This document shows positions 26,802 through 35,670 of a DNA stretch of 64,000 nt, piece by piece. The notes beneath the pieces were generated by a model. It searched no databases and had not been told where the DNA came from. It saw nothing but the letters and a program-made list of their open reading frames with translations. How positions within the stretch are numbered: position 1 is the first letter of the stretch; each line of letters begins with the position of its first letter. This DNA comes from Paenibacillus sp. HGH0039 (GTDB lineage Bacteria; Bacillota; Bacilli; Paenibacillales; NBRC-103111). The stretch spans positions 1,375,279-1,439,278 of the forward strand of contig NZ_KE150412.1 of assembly GCF_000411255.1 (NCBI RefSeq), given 5' to 3'. A program made the translations under genes and the position numbers.

Positions 26802-28087
26802 AATGACTGAACCCCTCCATTTTCGTTTCTGGATCTTGTCCGTTTCAAAATCGCTTCCGCAAAATCCTCCAGCTTGATCGTTTCCTGCTCGCCGGTGGCC
26901 ATCGTTTTGACCGTAATTTCACCGCGCTCCAGCTCGTCGTCCCCCAGAATGGCGACAAAACGCGCCGCAGAGCGGTCAGCCGATTTCATCTGCGTTTTCA
27001 TTTTGCGGCCCTGGTAATCCTTCTCCGCCAGAATGCCGTGCGCACGCAGCTCGTAGAGCCGCTTCACGATCTCGTCCTCGGCCGCCTGACCGAGTCCGAT
27101 CAGGTACACGTCCAGCCCGGGAGGCTGAGGAAGCTGCACGCCCTGGGATTCCAGGACGAGCAGAACGCGTTCGAGGCCGAGTCCGAATCCGACGCCGGGC
27201 TGATCTTGACCGCCGATCTCGGAGACGAGGCCGTTATACCGGCCCCCGCCGCCGATCGTATCGATGGAGCCGATGCCCGCCGCTTTATATTCGAAAGCGG
27301 TGTGCGTGTAATAATCGAGCCCGCGCACGAGGCGGGGATTGATCGTAAACGGAATCTCCATCGCGGTCAGATGGCGTTTCACCGCTTCGAAGTGCTTCCG
27401 GCACGCTTCGTCCAGATCGTCCAGCAGTTCGGGTGCCCCGTCGAAATACTTCTGGTCGACTTTGCAGTCCAGAATCCGCATCGGGTTGCGGTCGAACCGC
27501 GACTGGCAGTCCTTGCAGAGCTTATCCTTGAAAGGCTCCAGGAACGCCTGCAGTCTCTGTTTGTAATTTCCCCGGATCTCGGGTGTTCCGACCGAGTTAA
27601 TCTCGACGGACACGCCCGTCATCCCCAGTTCGCGGTAAAATGTGTAACCGAACGCGATGACTTCGGCATCCAGCGAAGGATCCTCCGAGCCGAACGCTTC
27701 GATCCCGAACTGGTGAAACTGCCGGTAGCGTCCGGCCTGAGGCTGCTCATACCGGAACATGGGTCCGATGTAAAACAGCTTGCTGATATCCGGCTCGCCG
27801 TACAGTTTGTTTTCCACATACGCGCGTACGACGCCGGCCGTTCCTTCCGGACGGAGCGAAATGCTGCGGTTGCCTTTGTCCTGGAACGTGTACATTTCTT
27901 TCTCCACGATATCCGTCGTCTCCCCGACACCCCTGGAGAACAGTTCGGTGTGTTCGAAAATCGGTGTACGGATTTCCCGATAACGGAACCGGCTGCACAG
28001 GTCGCGGGCTTTGCTTTCCAGCGCCTGCCACTTTTCTACGGAACCCGGCATAATGTCCTGGGTGCCCTTCGGCTTTTGCATGCTCAT
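26798..28087 (-). CDS. hisS: Histidine--tRNA ligase
   Basis: A 429-residue class IIa synthetase. Features are [11 protein letters not shown] at the N-terminus, [13 protein letters not shown] (motif 2 entry), [22 protein letters not shown], the histidine-specific [12 protein letters not shown], and the C-terminal anticodon domain ([23 protein letters not shown]). The first ATG (28087) has AGGAGG eight bases upstream. Its end overlaps aspS. Expression should be controlled by the T-box leader just upstream. Confidence 0.97.
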   Translation of the reverse strand: MSMQKPKGTQDIMPGSVEKWQALESKARDLCSRFRYREIRTPIFEHTELFSRGVGETTDIVEKEMYTFQDKGNRSISLRPEGTAGVVRAYVENKLYGEPDISKLFYIGPMFRYEQPQAGRYRQFHQFGIEAFGSEDPSLDAEVIAFGYTFYRELGMTGVSVEINSVGTPEIRGNYKQRLQAFLEPFKDKLCKDCQSRFDRNPMRILDCKVDQKYFDGAPELLDDLDEACRKHFEAVKRHLTAMEIPFTINPRLVRGLDYYTHTAFEYKAAGIGSIDTIGGGGRYNGLVSEIGGQDQPGVGFGLGLERVLLVLESQGVQLPQPPGLDVYLIGLGQAAEDEIVKRLYELRAHGILAEKDYQGRKMKTQMKSADRSAARFVAILGDDELERGEITVKTMATGEQETIKLEDFAEAILKRTRSRNENGGVQSL

Positions 28088-28161
28088 GCGAGCTTCCTCC
28101 TTGCTTTCCTTGTCGACTTCCCCGTCGTCTTGACATCTACGGCTGGTTCTTTTTTGCCATT

Positions 28162-28207
28162 AAAAAAGTCCCCCATCCCTAAAACCGCAAAAACGGTCAA
28201 AGGGACG
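28162..28207 (-). terminator. T-box attenuator terminator of hisS
   Basis: On the minus strand a stem starting CGTCCC and containing GACCG / CGGTT and AGGGA, followed by GGGGGAC and six T. It lies directly after the T-box sequence and about 75 bases before hisS. Confidence 0.8.
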
Positions 28208-28533
28208 AGAGACGTCAGTAACTAACCATCACCCGTGGTGCCACCCACATTCCGAAAATCGGCGGCCTGCGGCGCGGAAAGTCCGGCCCGGCTGATTTTC
28301 GCTTCATACGGTTAACGCCCGTCTACGCAAATCGGCTAATGAGATACGGTCTGCACGGCATGTTGCAAGGAACAAACACCAGCAGCCCTCTGTTCACCGA
28401 TTGTCCTCCGGGAGGTCTTACGCTCGGCCATCATAAGGAAGCTTGCAGCCAGGGCTTCCCTCTCTGAGTACGTGGAGTCGAACGACTTCATCCCTTCAGC
28501 GGATCAAAGTTTTTCAGGGTTGTATTAGAGATG
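28162..28533 (-). promoter_or_regulatory. T-box leader of the hisS-aspS operon
   Basis: The T-box sequence GGGTGGCACCACGGG is at 28246-28232 on the minus strand, followed by a terminator hairpin. Stem I features include AGAGAG followed by a hairpin GGAAGC / GCTTCC with a GGCTG loop. Uncharged tRNA is expected to promote read-through into hisS. Whether tRNA-His or tRNA-Asp is sensed depends on the specifier codon, which I could not assign without folding; both CAC and GAC trinucleotides occur in the leader. Confidence 0.9.
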
Positions 28534-28562
28534 ATTGTAAACGGCTCTTCCGGCAAAGTCAA
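28534..28562 (-). promoter_or_regulatory. Promoter of the hisS-aspS transcript
   Basis: Minus-strand TTGACT (28562-28557), 17 bases, TACAAT (28539-28534), just upstream of the T-box leader and directly after the stop codon of the HxlR gene. Confidence 0.82.
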
Positions 28563-28571
28563 GCTTTTCCC

Positions 28572-28877
28572 TTACCAAGTTTCCGCCCATTTTTGCAGCT
28601 CGTCCATAACCGGTTCGAGGCCCTTGCCTTTCTCGGTCAGTTCGTATTCGATCCGTACAGGCGTCTCCGGGTAAACGTGCCGGATCAGAATGCCCGCCGC
28701 CTCCAGCTCTTTGAAGCGTTCGGACAGCATTCTGTCGCTCATGCTCGGAATCATATCGGATATATCTTTAAAACGCTTGGGACCGCTCAAAAGGACCCGA
28801 ATGATCAAGCCTGTCCAACGTTTTCCAAGCAGTTCAAACGCATTCTCGAATTTGGGACACAAATGAAAATCTGCCAT
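28572..28877 (-). CDS. HxlR family transcriptional regulator
   Basis: A 101-residue winged-helix protein of the HxlR family. The typical opening with one Cys and the LLGKRWTGLIIRVLLSGPKRF stretch is present, as are ISDMIPSMSDRMLSERFKELEAAGILIRHVYPE and the wing VRIEYELTEKGKGL. The conserved Cys at position 7 is the redox-sensing residue in members such as HypR and YodB. Targets cannot be inferred; the neighbours are housekeeping genes. AGGAGATGATGT precedes the ATG. Confidence 0.9.
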   Translation of the reverse strand: MADFHLCPKFENAFELLGKRWTGLIIRVLLSGPKRFKDISDMIPSMSDRMLSERFKELEAAGILIRHVYPETPVRIEYELTEKGKGLEPVMDELQKWAETW

Positions 28878-29114
28878 GCGACATCATCTCCTTAGTTACA
28901 TCTTACCATAGTGACTTGTCAAAAGTAAGTCTATTCAGCTAATATCCCGCCGATGGCCCGGTTTCTGCCTTCACCTGCGCATCCGCCGCCGGGCTGTCAT
29001 TTCTTTAAACCTTTTTCGGACATTTGAAAAATGCGGGTTCTACTCTAGCGCCTCCCTCATAGAATAGGATCATAGAGTTCAGAATCATAGAGCCGAACAG
29101 ACAGGAGGTTGGCT

Positions 29115-29906
29115 ATGCTTCCCCGGTTTTTCACCCGAATAGACAAGCTGCTTGCGATTTACGGCGCCGTTGCGGCCGCCAGTTTTGCCGTCACCCTGCT
29201 CTTCGCCCATCAGTCCGGAGAAAAAGGCCCGCCCCCTCCTGCTTACGCCTATGCGCAAATAACGGCGCCCAACGGGGTCGAGCTGCATGTGGCGAAAACC
29301 AAACCCGAACGGATCGCGCTCAAAGCCGTAAAAGGCAACATCATGGAGCTGTCGGAGTTCGGGATCAACGGCGGCTTTTTCTGGCAGGGCAATCTGCTCA
29401 GCATCGCCGTTATGAACGATCAGCCGGTCAAGGGGGCGCAAGGCGAATACGGATCGGGCTGGTTCAATACCGGCCATAAGCGGGGAACCCTCGTCTGGGA
29501 CGGCGCGGCCCGGCAGTTTACGGTCCAGCAGGCGTCCGACGCGGCCGAGCTGAAGGTAGCGGACCGCAGCCGCTACTGGGCCCAGGGCGGGATCTCCATG
29601 AGCCTGCAAAACGAAGCCGACTGGCGCAAGCTCGCCAAGGAGGAGAATATGCCGGCCCTGAACGAAGCCCGCATGCGGACCGGCATCGTGTACGACAAAA
29701 GCAACGCCGTCTGGCTCGTCGTAACGCCGACGCCGTGCACCGGCGAGCAGTTTCGCGCCGCAATCGCGGGATCGCTGGGCAGAAGCGGACTCGTAGACGG
29801 CGTATTCCTGGACGGAAACGGCTCCTCCCAGCTCAAGGTGGCTCAGGCTTCCCTGCCGGGCGACAAGAGGCAAATCTATCAGATGATTGCCCTGCATTGA
29901 CAACCC
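29115..29906 (+). CDS. Phosphodiester glycosidase family protein (NAGPA/DUF2233-like), membrane-anchored
   Basis: About 261 residues (stop near 29900) with one N-terminal membrane segment at about 12-32 followed by an extracellular domain of the phosphodiester glycosidase family (Pfam NAGPA). The family motifs are present: GINGGFFWQGN with the GGFF core, GGISMSLQNE, and the C-terminal LDGNGSSQL. Family members hydrolyse phosphodiester-linked GlcNAc or act in exopolysaccharide and wall-polymer metabolism; the substrate here is unknown. The ATG at 29115 has AGGAGG six bases upstream; a TTG at 29109 is also in frame. It converges on the FAD oxidoreductase gene. Confidence 0.82.
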
Positions 29907-29931
29907 GTTTCTCTGGGAAATCCGGCCGTAA

Positions 29932-29962
29932 AAAGAAAATAGCCTGCAGCACAAAGCTGCAG
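29932..29962 (-). terminator. Terminator-like hairpin between the glycosidase and FAD oxidoreductase genes
   Basis: A 7-bp stem CTGCAGC / GCTGCAG with five-base loop (29944-29962). On the minus strand it is followed by a T-rich stretch (ATTTTCTTTTT), so it probably ends the oxidoreductase transcript. Confidence 0.6.
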
Positions 29963-30071
29963 ACTGTCCATGGATATCTATATCGTAAAGGGGGTCGATA
30001 TTTAGTATAGAGCGCGAACATTAATCCCAGATGAAAATCAAGTTACAATTTCGTTACAATCTCGGACAATC

Positions 30072-32054
30072 TTATTGCGACGCAGGTTTCGCGCCTTTGC
30101 TTTCGGCGTATTTATGCAAATCCAGGATCAGCATAAAGGTATCCCCGTTGGTCAAGCTCTGCTTGTCCTTGATCGTCGCGAGGGACGACTCCTGCACAAT
30201 TCCGCGCTTGGAAAGCTCGGCTAGAGCGGCATCCTTCGAAACCGCGATGCCCAGTCCCTGCGTCATCGTATAGGCAGCCTGATCGAGTGTCAGCGCGGAC
30301 TTCTTGCGAGCTTCCTCGTCGATTCCTTTCAGCGAACCGCTCGGGTCGCCGCCGTAAGCCGACGGGATGATTTTCTTCATCCGGGTGATATAGTTCACCA
30401 TGCGCTGCGGGTTTGACACTTTGTCCAGCTCAAACTCGTTCTTGTAGCCGCCGCCTACGAGAGACATGGACACGGCTGCTTTGAGACCTTCATACTGCTT
30501 GTGGGTCATAAACGGCTGCGGCTTCATGCTGAAAGGCTTAAGATCCACACCCTGTTTGTTCAGCATGTCCTGGAGCTTCGCAATATTCTCCTTCGAAGCG
30601 GCAAGCTCGCGGAAGCTCAGCCCCGCATCTTTGGCGAGCTTGGCTGCGGCGCCTGCGGCTTGACCCTCGGCCATGCCGACCGGGATGACCCGGGCGCTGC
30701 CGTGCGGAAGCGTGTCATAGGAAGCCGCCCGCCCGATGACGAGCAGCCCGTCCACCTTCTTGGGCACGATGCTCCGGAAAGGAATCGCGTACTGCTCCGG
30801 CTGCGTGACGACCATTCCGGTGTCCGTCGGAGCCAGACGCTGAATATCGACCGGATACGAGCCGAACGCGATCCGGTCCCACTGGTCGCGGTTTTCGAGC
30901 AGGTCGATGATATTCAGGCGGTATTCCCCTTGAATATGGCGCGTCTCTCTGACGTACAGCTCCGGAGCTGTCCCTGCCAGTTCGACACCCGCGAATTCGG
31001 GGTAGTTCTTTTTCAGGAAACCGACCACGTTCGGAATTTCTTTCTTCGCGATTTCAAACGCCTCGGCGCGCGACTTCGCGTCCAGACCGTCGATATTGAA
31101 AATCTGCAAAGCGTTTATCAGCACCATGTCGCCGTCTTGGCGGCCGATATTCAGACCGCGCATCTTCACGCGTTCCGGGTTAAGCGCCGGGTAGTTGTAT
31201 AGCTCTTTGTAGCCCCAGGCGCTGACTTCGTTGGCATCGGACATCGGATCGTCGTCCGTTTTCAAATGCTTGCTGATCTGGGACCAGACTTCAGGCGTCA
31301 CATTTTTCAGCTTGAATACAAGCGTGACCGCCATTTTGGCGTTTTTGTTGCCCAGGTCTTCCAAGCCATACGTAAAAGGAACGCCGGCCGCGGCGGCGAT
31401 ATCGCCGTCCTGTGTCGCATCGATCACGGCATTCGCGCGGATTTCCTGCTTCGTTCCGTCTTCTTTTGTAAGGGTGATGCCTTCTACGCGGGTTTGCTGT
31501 CCCTGATTGGACAAGAGCGGCTCGATGGATTTAAGTTTAAGCATAAGATCGATATTCTTTTCGCCGCGCACCATGTCGTAGAATGCGTTCGCCGCCGTGT
31601 TGATGCTGAAGGAATCGCCTTCGATTTTACTGTACCATTCGGAAAAAAGGCCTTTGTTCAGCACGTCGTGCGGATTGAGCACGGACGGATTCGGCACATA
31701 GTTCATGTCGATGCTGTTCAGCCAGCCGAGTGTCATCAGGCCGCCGAGGATTTCCCGGTCGTGCCCGTCCACCAGCAGAGTCTTCTGCCCGTTGCGGGCG
31801 GCGGACACCGCTGCCGTTACCCCCTCGGGGTCCGTTCCGACGACGATCACATCGTACTGCTTCTCCAGATTCGCCGCCGATTTCACTTCGGACAGCGTAT
31901 GCTGAGCGATCGGCTTCGGTTTGTTGTGGTGGCGGTACTGCCAGTAAAGTGCGGCTGCGGCTGCGATTACGGTCAGCACGATCAGCAGGCACATCCAGAC
32001 GATCCAGGATTTTGATGCGGCATGCTTCGAATGGTTGCTCTTACTCTTTGTCAT
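30072..32054 (-). CDS. Membrane-anchored FAD-dependent oxidoreductase
   Basis: A 660-residue protein with a cytoplasmic N-terminus, one membrane helix at about residues 17-40, and a FAD-binding oxidoreductase domain of the FAD_oxidored type. The dinucleotide loop is VIVVGTDPEG (residues 70-78), replacing the usual GGGPAG form, followed by LLVDGHDREILGGLMTLGWL. Further FAD contacts are AVIDATQDGDIAAAAGVPF and IGRAASYDTLPHGSARVIPVGMAEGQAAGAAA. The last 110 residues (LTLDQAAYTMTQGLGI, LAELSKRGIVQESS, LTNGDTFMLILDL) look like degenerate SLH repeats. Topology suggests an extracytoplasmic enzyme, odd for a flavoprotein. AGGAAGGTG precedes the ATG; a long leader lies upstream. Confidence 0.83.
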   Translation of the reverse strand: MTKSKSNHSKHAASKSWIVWMCLLIVLTVIAAAAALYWQYRHHNKPKPIAQHTLSEVKSAANLEKQYDVIVVGTDPEGVTAAVSAARNGQKTLLVDGHDREILGGLMTLGWLNSIDMNYVPNPSVLNPHDVLNKGLFSEWYSKIEGDSFSINTAANAFYDMVRGEKNIDLMLKLKSIEPLLSNQGQQTRVEGITLTKEDGTKQEIRANAVIDATQDGDIAAAAGVPFTYGLEDLGNKNAKMAVTLVFKLKNVTPEVWSQISKHLKTDDDPMSDANEVSAWGYKELYNYPALNPERVKMRGLNIGRQDGDMVLINALQIFNIDGLDAKSRAEAFEIAKKEIPNVVGFLKKNYPEFAGVELAGTAPELYVRETRHIQGEYRLNIIDLLENRDQWDRIAFGSYPVDIQRLAPTDTGMVVTQPEQYAIPFRSIVPKKVDGLLVIGRAASYDTLPHGSARVIPVGMAEGQAAGAAAKLAKDAGLSFRELAASKENIAKLQDMLNKQGVDLKPFSMKPQPFMTHKQYEGLKAAVSMSLVGGGYKNEFELDKVSNPQRMVNYITRMKKIIPSAYGGDPSGSLKGIDEEARKKSALTLDQAAYTMTQGLGIAVSKDAALAELSKRGIVQESSLATIKDKQSLTNGDTFMLILDLHKYAESKGAKPASQ

Positions 32055-32438
32055 GGGGCACCTTCCTCATTGTATTCCAACTGCTTTCTTTACTGCTTGC
32101 GTCCCGGCATGCACCGAAGCGTACCGGATTGATCCGGCGCCTTACGGATTGCCGCACAAAGGCGATTACGGCCGGGACAGCGGAGAGTAGGGGAGTTGAA
32201 CCCGTTATCCGCCTTGGAAGTTTTGTAGGGTCGTGAACTTATTGGAACGCCCGGAAAAGCGGGAAGCTCAAGCACCACTTCTTCTTATACGGGAATGAAG
32301 CCGATCGGTCTCCGTCAAACGGCAAATAGCTTCATTTCCTCCTAAAAATGACCATGACTAGTGTAACATATTTTGCAAGGGGGACAAAGGTTTAAAGCTG
32401 GCCCGCTCTTGCGCCTGCCTTCTCTGCGCAAAATGAAA
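32055..32438 (-). other. Long upstream leader of the FAD oxidoreductase gene
   Basis: About 330 bases without a credible protein gene. A possible promoter (TACACT as -10, near 32362-32367) points toward the oxidoreductase. Downstream, ATGAAGC and GCTTCAT can pair around a small hairpin, and CCGGATCAATCCGG forms a tight stem, so the leader RNA is probably structured. No known riboswitch consensus was recognised. Confidence 0.4.
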
Positions 32439-32463
32439 ACCGGCCTTCCGCTGGGAGGCCGGT
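32439..32463 (-). terminator. Terminator after the dtd/small-ORF transcript
   Basis: An 8-bp stem ACCGGCCT / AGGCCGGT with nine-base loop, followed on the minus strand by TTTCATTTTG. It ends the relA-dtd transcript. Confidence 0.75.
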
Positions 32464-32467
32464 CTCG

Positions 32468-32641
32468 TTAACGGGGCGGCATTCTGGCCGTCCGTTTGAA
32501 TCTTCCTTGCACGGGGGCGATTTCCCCGCTCGCTTCCATCCCGGACTGCTCGGCTCCGGCTCGTATTCTTTCGGAGTAAGCGGAATGAGCGAGCTGGCTC
32601 TCGGGCTGGGTCATTTGCTTTTCTTTAAGGGATCGGCGCAT
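32468..32641 (-). CDS. Possible small hypothetical protein, 57 residues
   Basis: A 57-codon frame on the minus strand beginning MRRSLKEKQMTQPESQLAH and ending TARMPPR, its TAA four bases before a terminator stem. It is hydrophilic with no membrane segment, cysteine pair or known motif. Codon choice resembles that of neighbours. The weak point is a GAGGAG ribosome site 12 bases from the ATG. It lies 135 bases downstream of dtd, in the same transcript direction. I do not recognise it; it might be chance or a genuine small protein. Confidence 0.4.
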   Translation of the reverse strand: MRRSLKEKQMTQPESQLAHSAYSERIRAGAEQSGMEASGEIAPVQGRFKRTARMPPR

Positions 32642-32776
32642 GGTGTAGGAAAGCTCCTCTGTCTAATGGCGATCCGGAGGAAGTTCTTCTCCGAAGAGAC
32701 GGCCCTCCGGCCGGCGGCTTCGACTTTTAGCGTGTCCAAAGAGCTGCCGCATTATGCCAGCCCTGCCCCCGCCCGA

Positions 32777-33220
32777 TTAAGCTTTGCTTTCGAGAATAAG
32801 CGTGACCGGTCCCCAATTGGTGAAGGCGACATCCATCATTTGTCCGAACGCCCCCGTTTCCACATGAAGGCCCTGTGCGCGTAGAAGGCCGTTGAACTTA
32901 TCGTACAAGGCCTCTGCCTGCTCGGGCCGGGCCGCCCCCATAAAATTCGGCCTTCTGCCTTTCCGGCAGTCCCCGTACAGGGTAAACTGCGAAACGGAAA
33001 GCACGCTGCCGCCGATATCCTTCACGGAAAAGTTCATCTTCTCCTGTTCATCCTCGAAAATGCGCAAGCCCGCTATCTTGTCCGCCAAATATTTGGCGTC
33101 CTCTTCCGTATCTTCATGGCCCACGCCTACCAGAAGCATCAAGCCCCTGTCGATGCGGCCGACGATTTCCCCGTCTACCGTAACCTGCGCTTCCTTGCTG
33201 CGCTGTACCACGACTTTCAT
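32777..33220 (-). CDS. dtd: D-aminoacyl-tRNA deacylase
   Basis: A 147-residue Dtd, which hydrolyses D-amino acids and glycine mischarged onto tRNA. It has the paired family motifs: [10 protein letters not shown] (the SQxT active-site stretch) and [11 protein letters not shown] (the NxGPxT cross-subunit motif), with the N-terminus [17 protein letters not shown]. The ATG at 33220 is preceded by GGAGAGTG; a GTG three codons earlier is less likely. It follows relA by 27 bases, the usual relA-dtd order in Bacilli. Confidence 0.95.
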   Translation of the reverse strand: MKVVVQRSKEAQVTVDGEIVGRIDRGLMLLVGVGHEDTEEDAKYLADKIAGLRIFEDEQEKMNFSVKDIGGSVLSVSQFTLYGDCRKGRRPNFMGAARPEQAEALYDKFNGLLRAQGLHVETGAFGQMMDVAFTNWGPVTLILESKA

Positions 33221-33247
33221 TACTTCCACTCTCCTTGCCAGACGTGC

Positions 33248-35434
33248 TTACTGCATAATCCGCTGAACGGAATATACGTCCTCCACCCGCTTGATCTTCT
33301 CCACAACGGCATGTAGGTGCTCGATGTTGCGGATCAGGATGGTCATGTGAATCATGGCCATTTTGTTCTTGTCGGAACGACCGGAAACCGCGGAAATCAT
33401 CGTTTTGCTTTCCGAAACGACCTGAAGCACTTCGTTCAGCAAACCGCGGCGGTCATGCCCCGTGATTTCGATTTCCACGTGGAAATTCGATTCCACGGAA
33501 TCCGCCCACTCGACCTCGATGACGCGGTTGCCTTCCTCCGTGTTCTCTCCCGGAATATTCGTACAGTCCGTCCGGTGAACCGACACCCCGCGGCCGCGCG
33601 TGATGTAGCCGATAATGTCGTCGCCCGGCACCGGGTTGCAGCATCTCGCGAAGCGGATCAGGAGGTTGTCCACCCCTTTTACCCTTACGCCGCTGACCGG
33701 TCTGCTTTTCTTCTCGGGCGGAGCCGCCTTGACTTCCTTGACCTCGTTGGTCAATTCCAGCGCCTGGGCTTCTTCCGCTTCCTTCTCTTTGCGGAGCTTC
33801 TCCGTAAGCTTCGTGCAGATCTGAGCTGCTGTGATCCCCCCGAAACCGATAGCCGACATCATATCCTCGATATCGTTGAAAGCGAACTTCTTCGCCGCTT
33901 CCATCAGCTTCTCGTCCGTCATAAGCGCCTGCGGATCGAAAGACAGCCGCTTCAGCTCGCGTTCGATGCCTTCGCGCCCTTTAGCCACGTTCTCCTCGCG
34001 CTTCTCTTTCTTAAACCACTGTTTGATTTTACTGCGCGCGTGCGAGGACTGGGCGATTTTTACCCAATCCTGACTAGGTCCGTAAGAATGCTTCGACGTC
34101 AAAATTTCGACGATATCGCCCGTTTTGAGCTTGTGGTCCAGCGGCACGATCCGGCCGTTGATTTTGGCTCCGATGGTGCGGTTGCCGACTTCGGTATGAA
34201 TGCGGTACGCAAAATCAAGCGGGACCGCGCCCGCCGGAAGCTCGATAACCTCCCCTTTGGGAGTGAACACAAAAACAAGATCGGTAAAGAAATCCATCTT
34301 CATGGATTCCATAAATTCCGACGCGTTGTCTGTTTCTTTCTGCAGCTCGAGAATTTCACGGAACCACTGCATTTTGTCGCTGAACGTTCCCTCGGGGGAG
34401 CCGTTGCCTTCTTTGTAGGCCCAGTGGGCCGCGATTCCGTATTCGGCGGTTTTGTGCATCTCCCAAGTCCGGATCTGGACTTCGAGGGGCTCGCCCTTCG
34501 GGCCGATTACCGTCGTATGGAGCGACTGGTACATGTTCGGCTTCGGCATGGCGATATAGTCTTTAAAACGCCCCGGCATCGGCTTCCACAGCGTGTGGAT
34601 AATCCCGAGCGCGGCGTAGCAATCCTTAATATTGTCAACGATGACGCGCAGGGCCATCAGATCGTAGATCTCGTTAAACTGCTTGTTGCGCGAAGACATT
34701 TTTTTGTGAATGGAATAAATGTGCTTGGGCCTGCCGGAAATATCGCCTTCGATTCCCATTTCGCGGAGCTTGTCCTGGATATTCCGGATGACGTCCTCGA
34801 TATACTTCTCCCGTTCCGTCCGCTTCTTCTGCATGAGATTGACGATCCGGTAATACTGCTGCGGGTTCAGATAACGGAGCGCGATATCTTCCATTTCCCA
34901 TTTTATGGCGGAAATACCGAGCCGGTGGGCGATCGGACAGAAGATTTCGAGCGTCTCGTCGGCGATCCGCCGCTGGCTCTCTTCGGACTGGTACTTGAGG
35001 GTCCGCATATTATGCAGCCGGTCGGCCAGTTTGATAAGAATGACGCGGATATCCTGCGCCATCGCCACGAACATTTTGCGGTAGTTCTCGTTCTGCTGCT
35101 CTTCTTTGGTTTTAAACTTGATCCGCTCCAGCTTGGTCAAACCGTCTACCAGCATGGCGCAGGTTCTGCCGAATTTATCTTGGACGGCCTCGAGCGAAAC
35201 CGTAGTGTCTTCCACGACATCATGAAGCAGAGCCGCAATTATGGACGTCACGTCCATTTGCATGTCGACCAGAATGTCGGCAACGGCCAGAGGATGTAAA
35301 ATATAAGGCTCTCCGGATTTGCGCACCTGCCCGTGATGGGCTTGTTCCGCGAACTCGTACGCCTCTTTGATTCGGTTGAGTTCTGTCTCTTTAAAGTACT
35401 GTGCCGCCTTTTCCAGCAACTGCTCTATTCCCAT
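33248..35434 (-). CDS. relA: Bifunctional (p)ppGpp synthetase/hydrolase RelA/SpoT
   Basis: A 728-residue long RSH protein. Domains in order are the HD hydrolase (HHGQVRKSGEPYILHP, ALLHDVVEDT; about residues 30-200), the synthetase (GRFKDYIAMPKPNMYQSLHTT; about 235-340), TGS (EVIELPAGAVPLDFAYRIHTEVGNR; about 395-460), the helical and zinc-finger region with CCNPVPGD, and the C-terminal ACT domain. The hydrolase HD pair and synthetase residues are intact, so both activities are expected. The ATG at 35434 has AAAGGG upstream; the frame extends eight codons further without a site. Confidence 0.97.
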   Translation of the reverse strand: MGIEQLLEKAAQYFKETELNRIKEAYEFAEQAHHGQVRKSGEPYILHPLAVADILVDMQMDVTSIIAALLHDVVEDTTVSLEAVQDKFGRTCAMLVDGLTKLERIKFKTKEEQQNENYRKMFVAMAQDIRVILIKLADRLHNMRTLKYQSEESQRRIADETLEIFCPIAHRLGISAIKWEMEDIALRYLNPQQYYRIVNLMQKKRTEREKYIEDVIRNIQDKLREMGIEGDISGRPKHIYSIHKKMSSRNKQFNEIYDLMALRVIVDNIKDCYAALGIIHTLWKPMPGRFKDYIAMPKPNMYQSLHTTVIGPKGEPLEVQIRTWEMHKTAEYGIAAHWAYKEGNGSPEGTFSDKMQWFREILELQKETDNASEFMESMKMDFFTDLVFVFTPKGEVIELPAGAVPLDFAYRIHTEVGNRTIGAKINGRIVPLDHKLKTGDIVEILTSKHSYGPSQDWVKIAQSSHARSKIKQWFKKEKREENVAKGREGIERELKRLSFDPQALMTDEKLMEAAKKFAFNDIEDMMSAIGFGGITAAQICTKLTEKLRKEKEAEEAQALELTNEVKEVKAAPPEKKSRPVSGVRVKGVDNLLIRFARCCNPVPGDDIIGYITRGRGVSVHRTDCTNIPGENTEEGNRVIEVEWADSVESNFHVEIEITGHDRRGLLNEVLQVVSESKTMISAVSGRSDKNKMAMIHMTILIRNIEHLHAVVEKIKRVEDVYSVQRIMQ

Positions 35435-35670
35435 GAATAAACCCTTTCTACGAAACATGGATATTTCTATTCATTATGCCTAAATTGTACGCCTTGCGTC
35501 AACTGTCAAGCCCGCTCAAAACAAGAAAATTCGGGAAATGACGACCTTTTTCCGCAAATTCTCCTTCCGGTCCGAAAAAAGCTATAGACGAATCCCGAAA
35601 ATCTGCTAAACTTGTCGATGGAACTCTAGCTATCATCGCTTAAACGCGATAAAGGAGGAAATGTTCGGAC

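Noticed and set aside
32170..32240. tRNA-Gly-like segment on the minus strand (loop CTTCCAA and GGGTTCAACTCCC)
   Set aside because: No matching acceptor or anticodon stems can be formed and there is no CCA end at the right distance; at most a decayed or coincidental likeness inside the oxidoreductase leader.
33317..35299. Long plus-strand open frame opposite relA
   Set aside because: Antisense shadow of relA with no credible ribosome site or domain.
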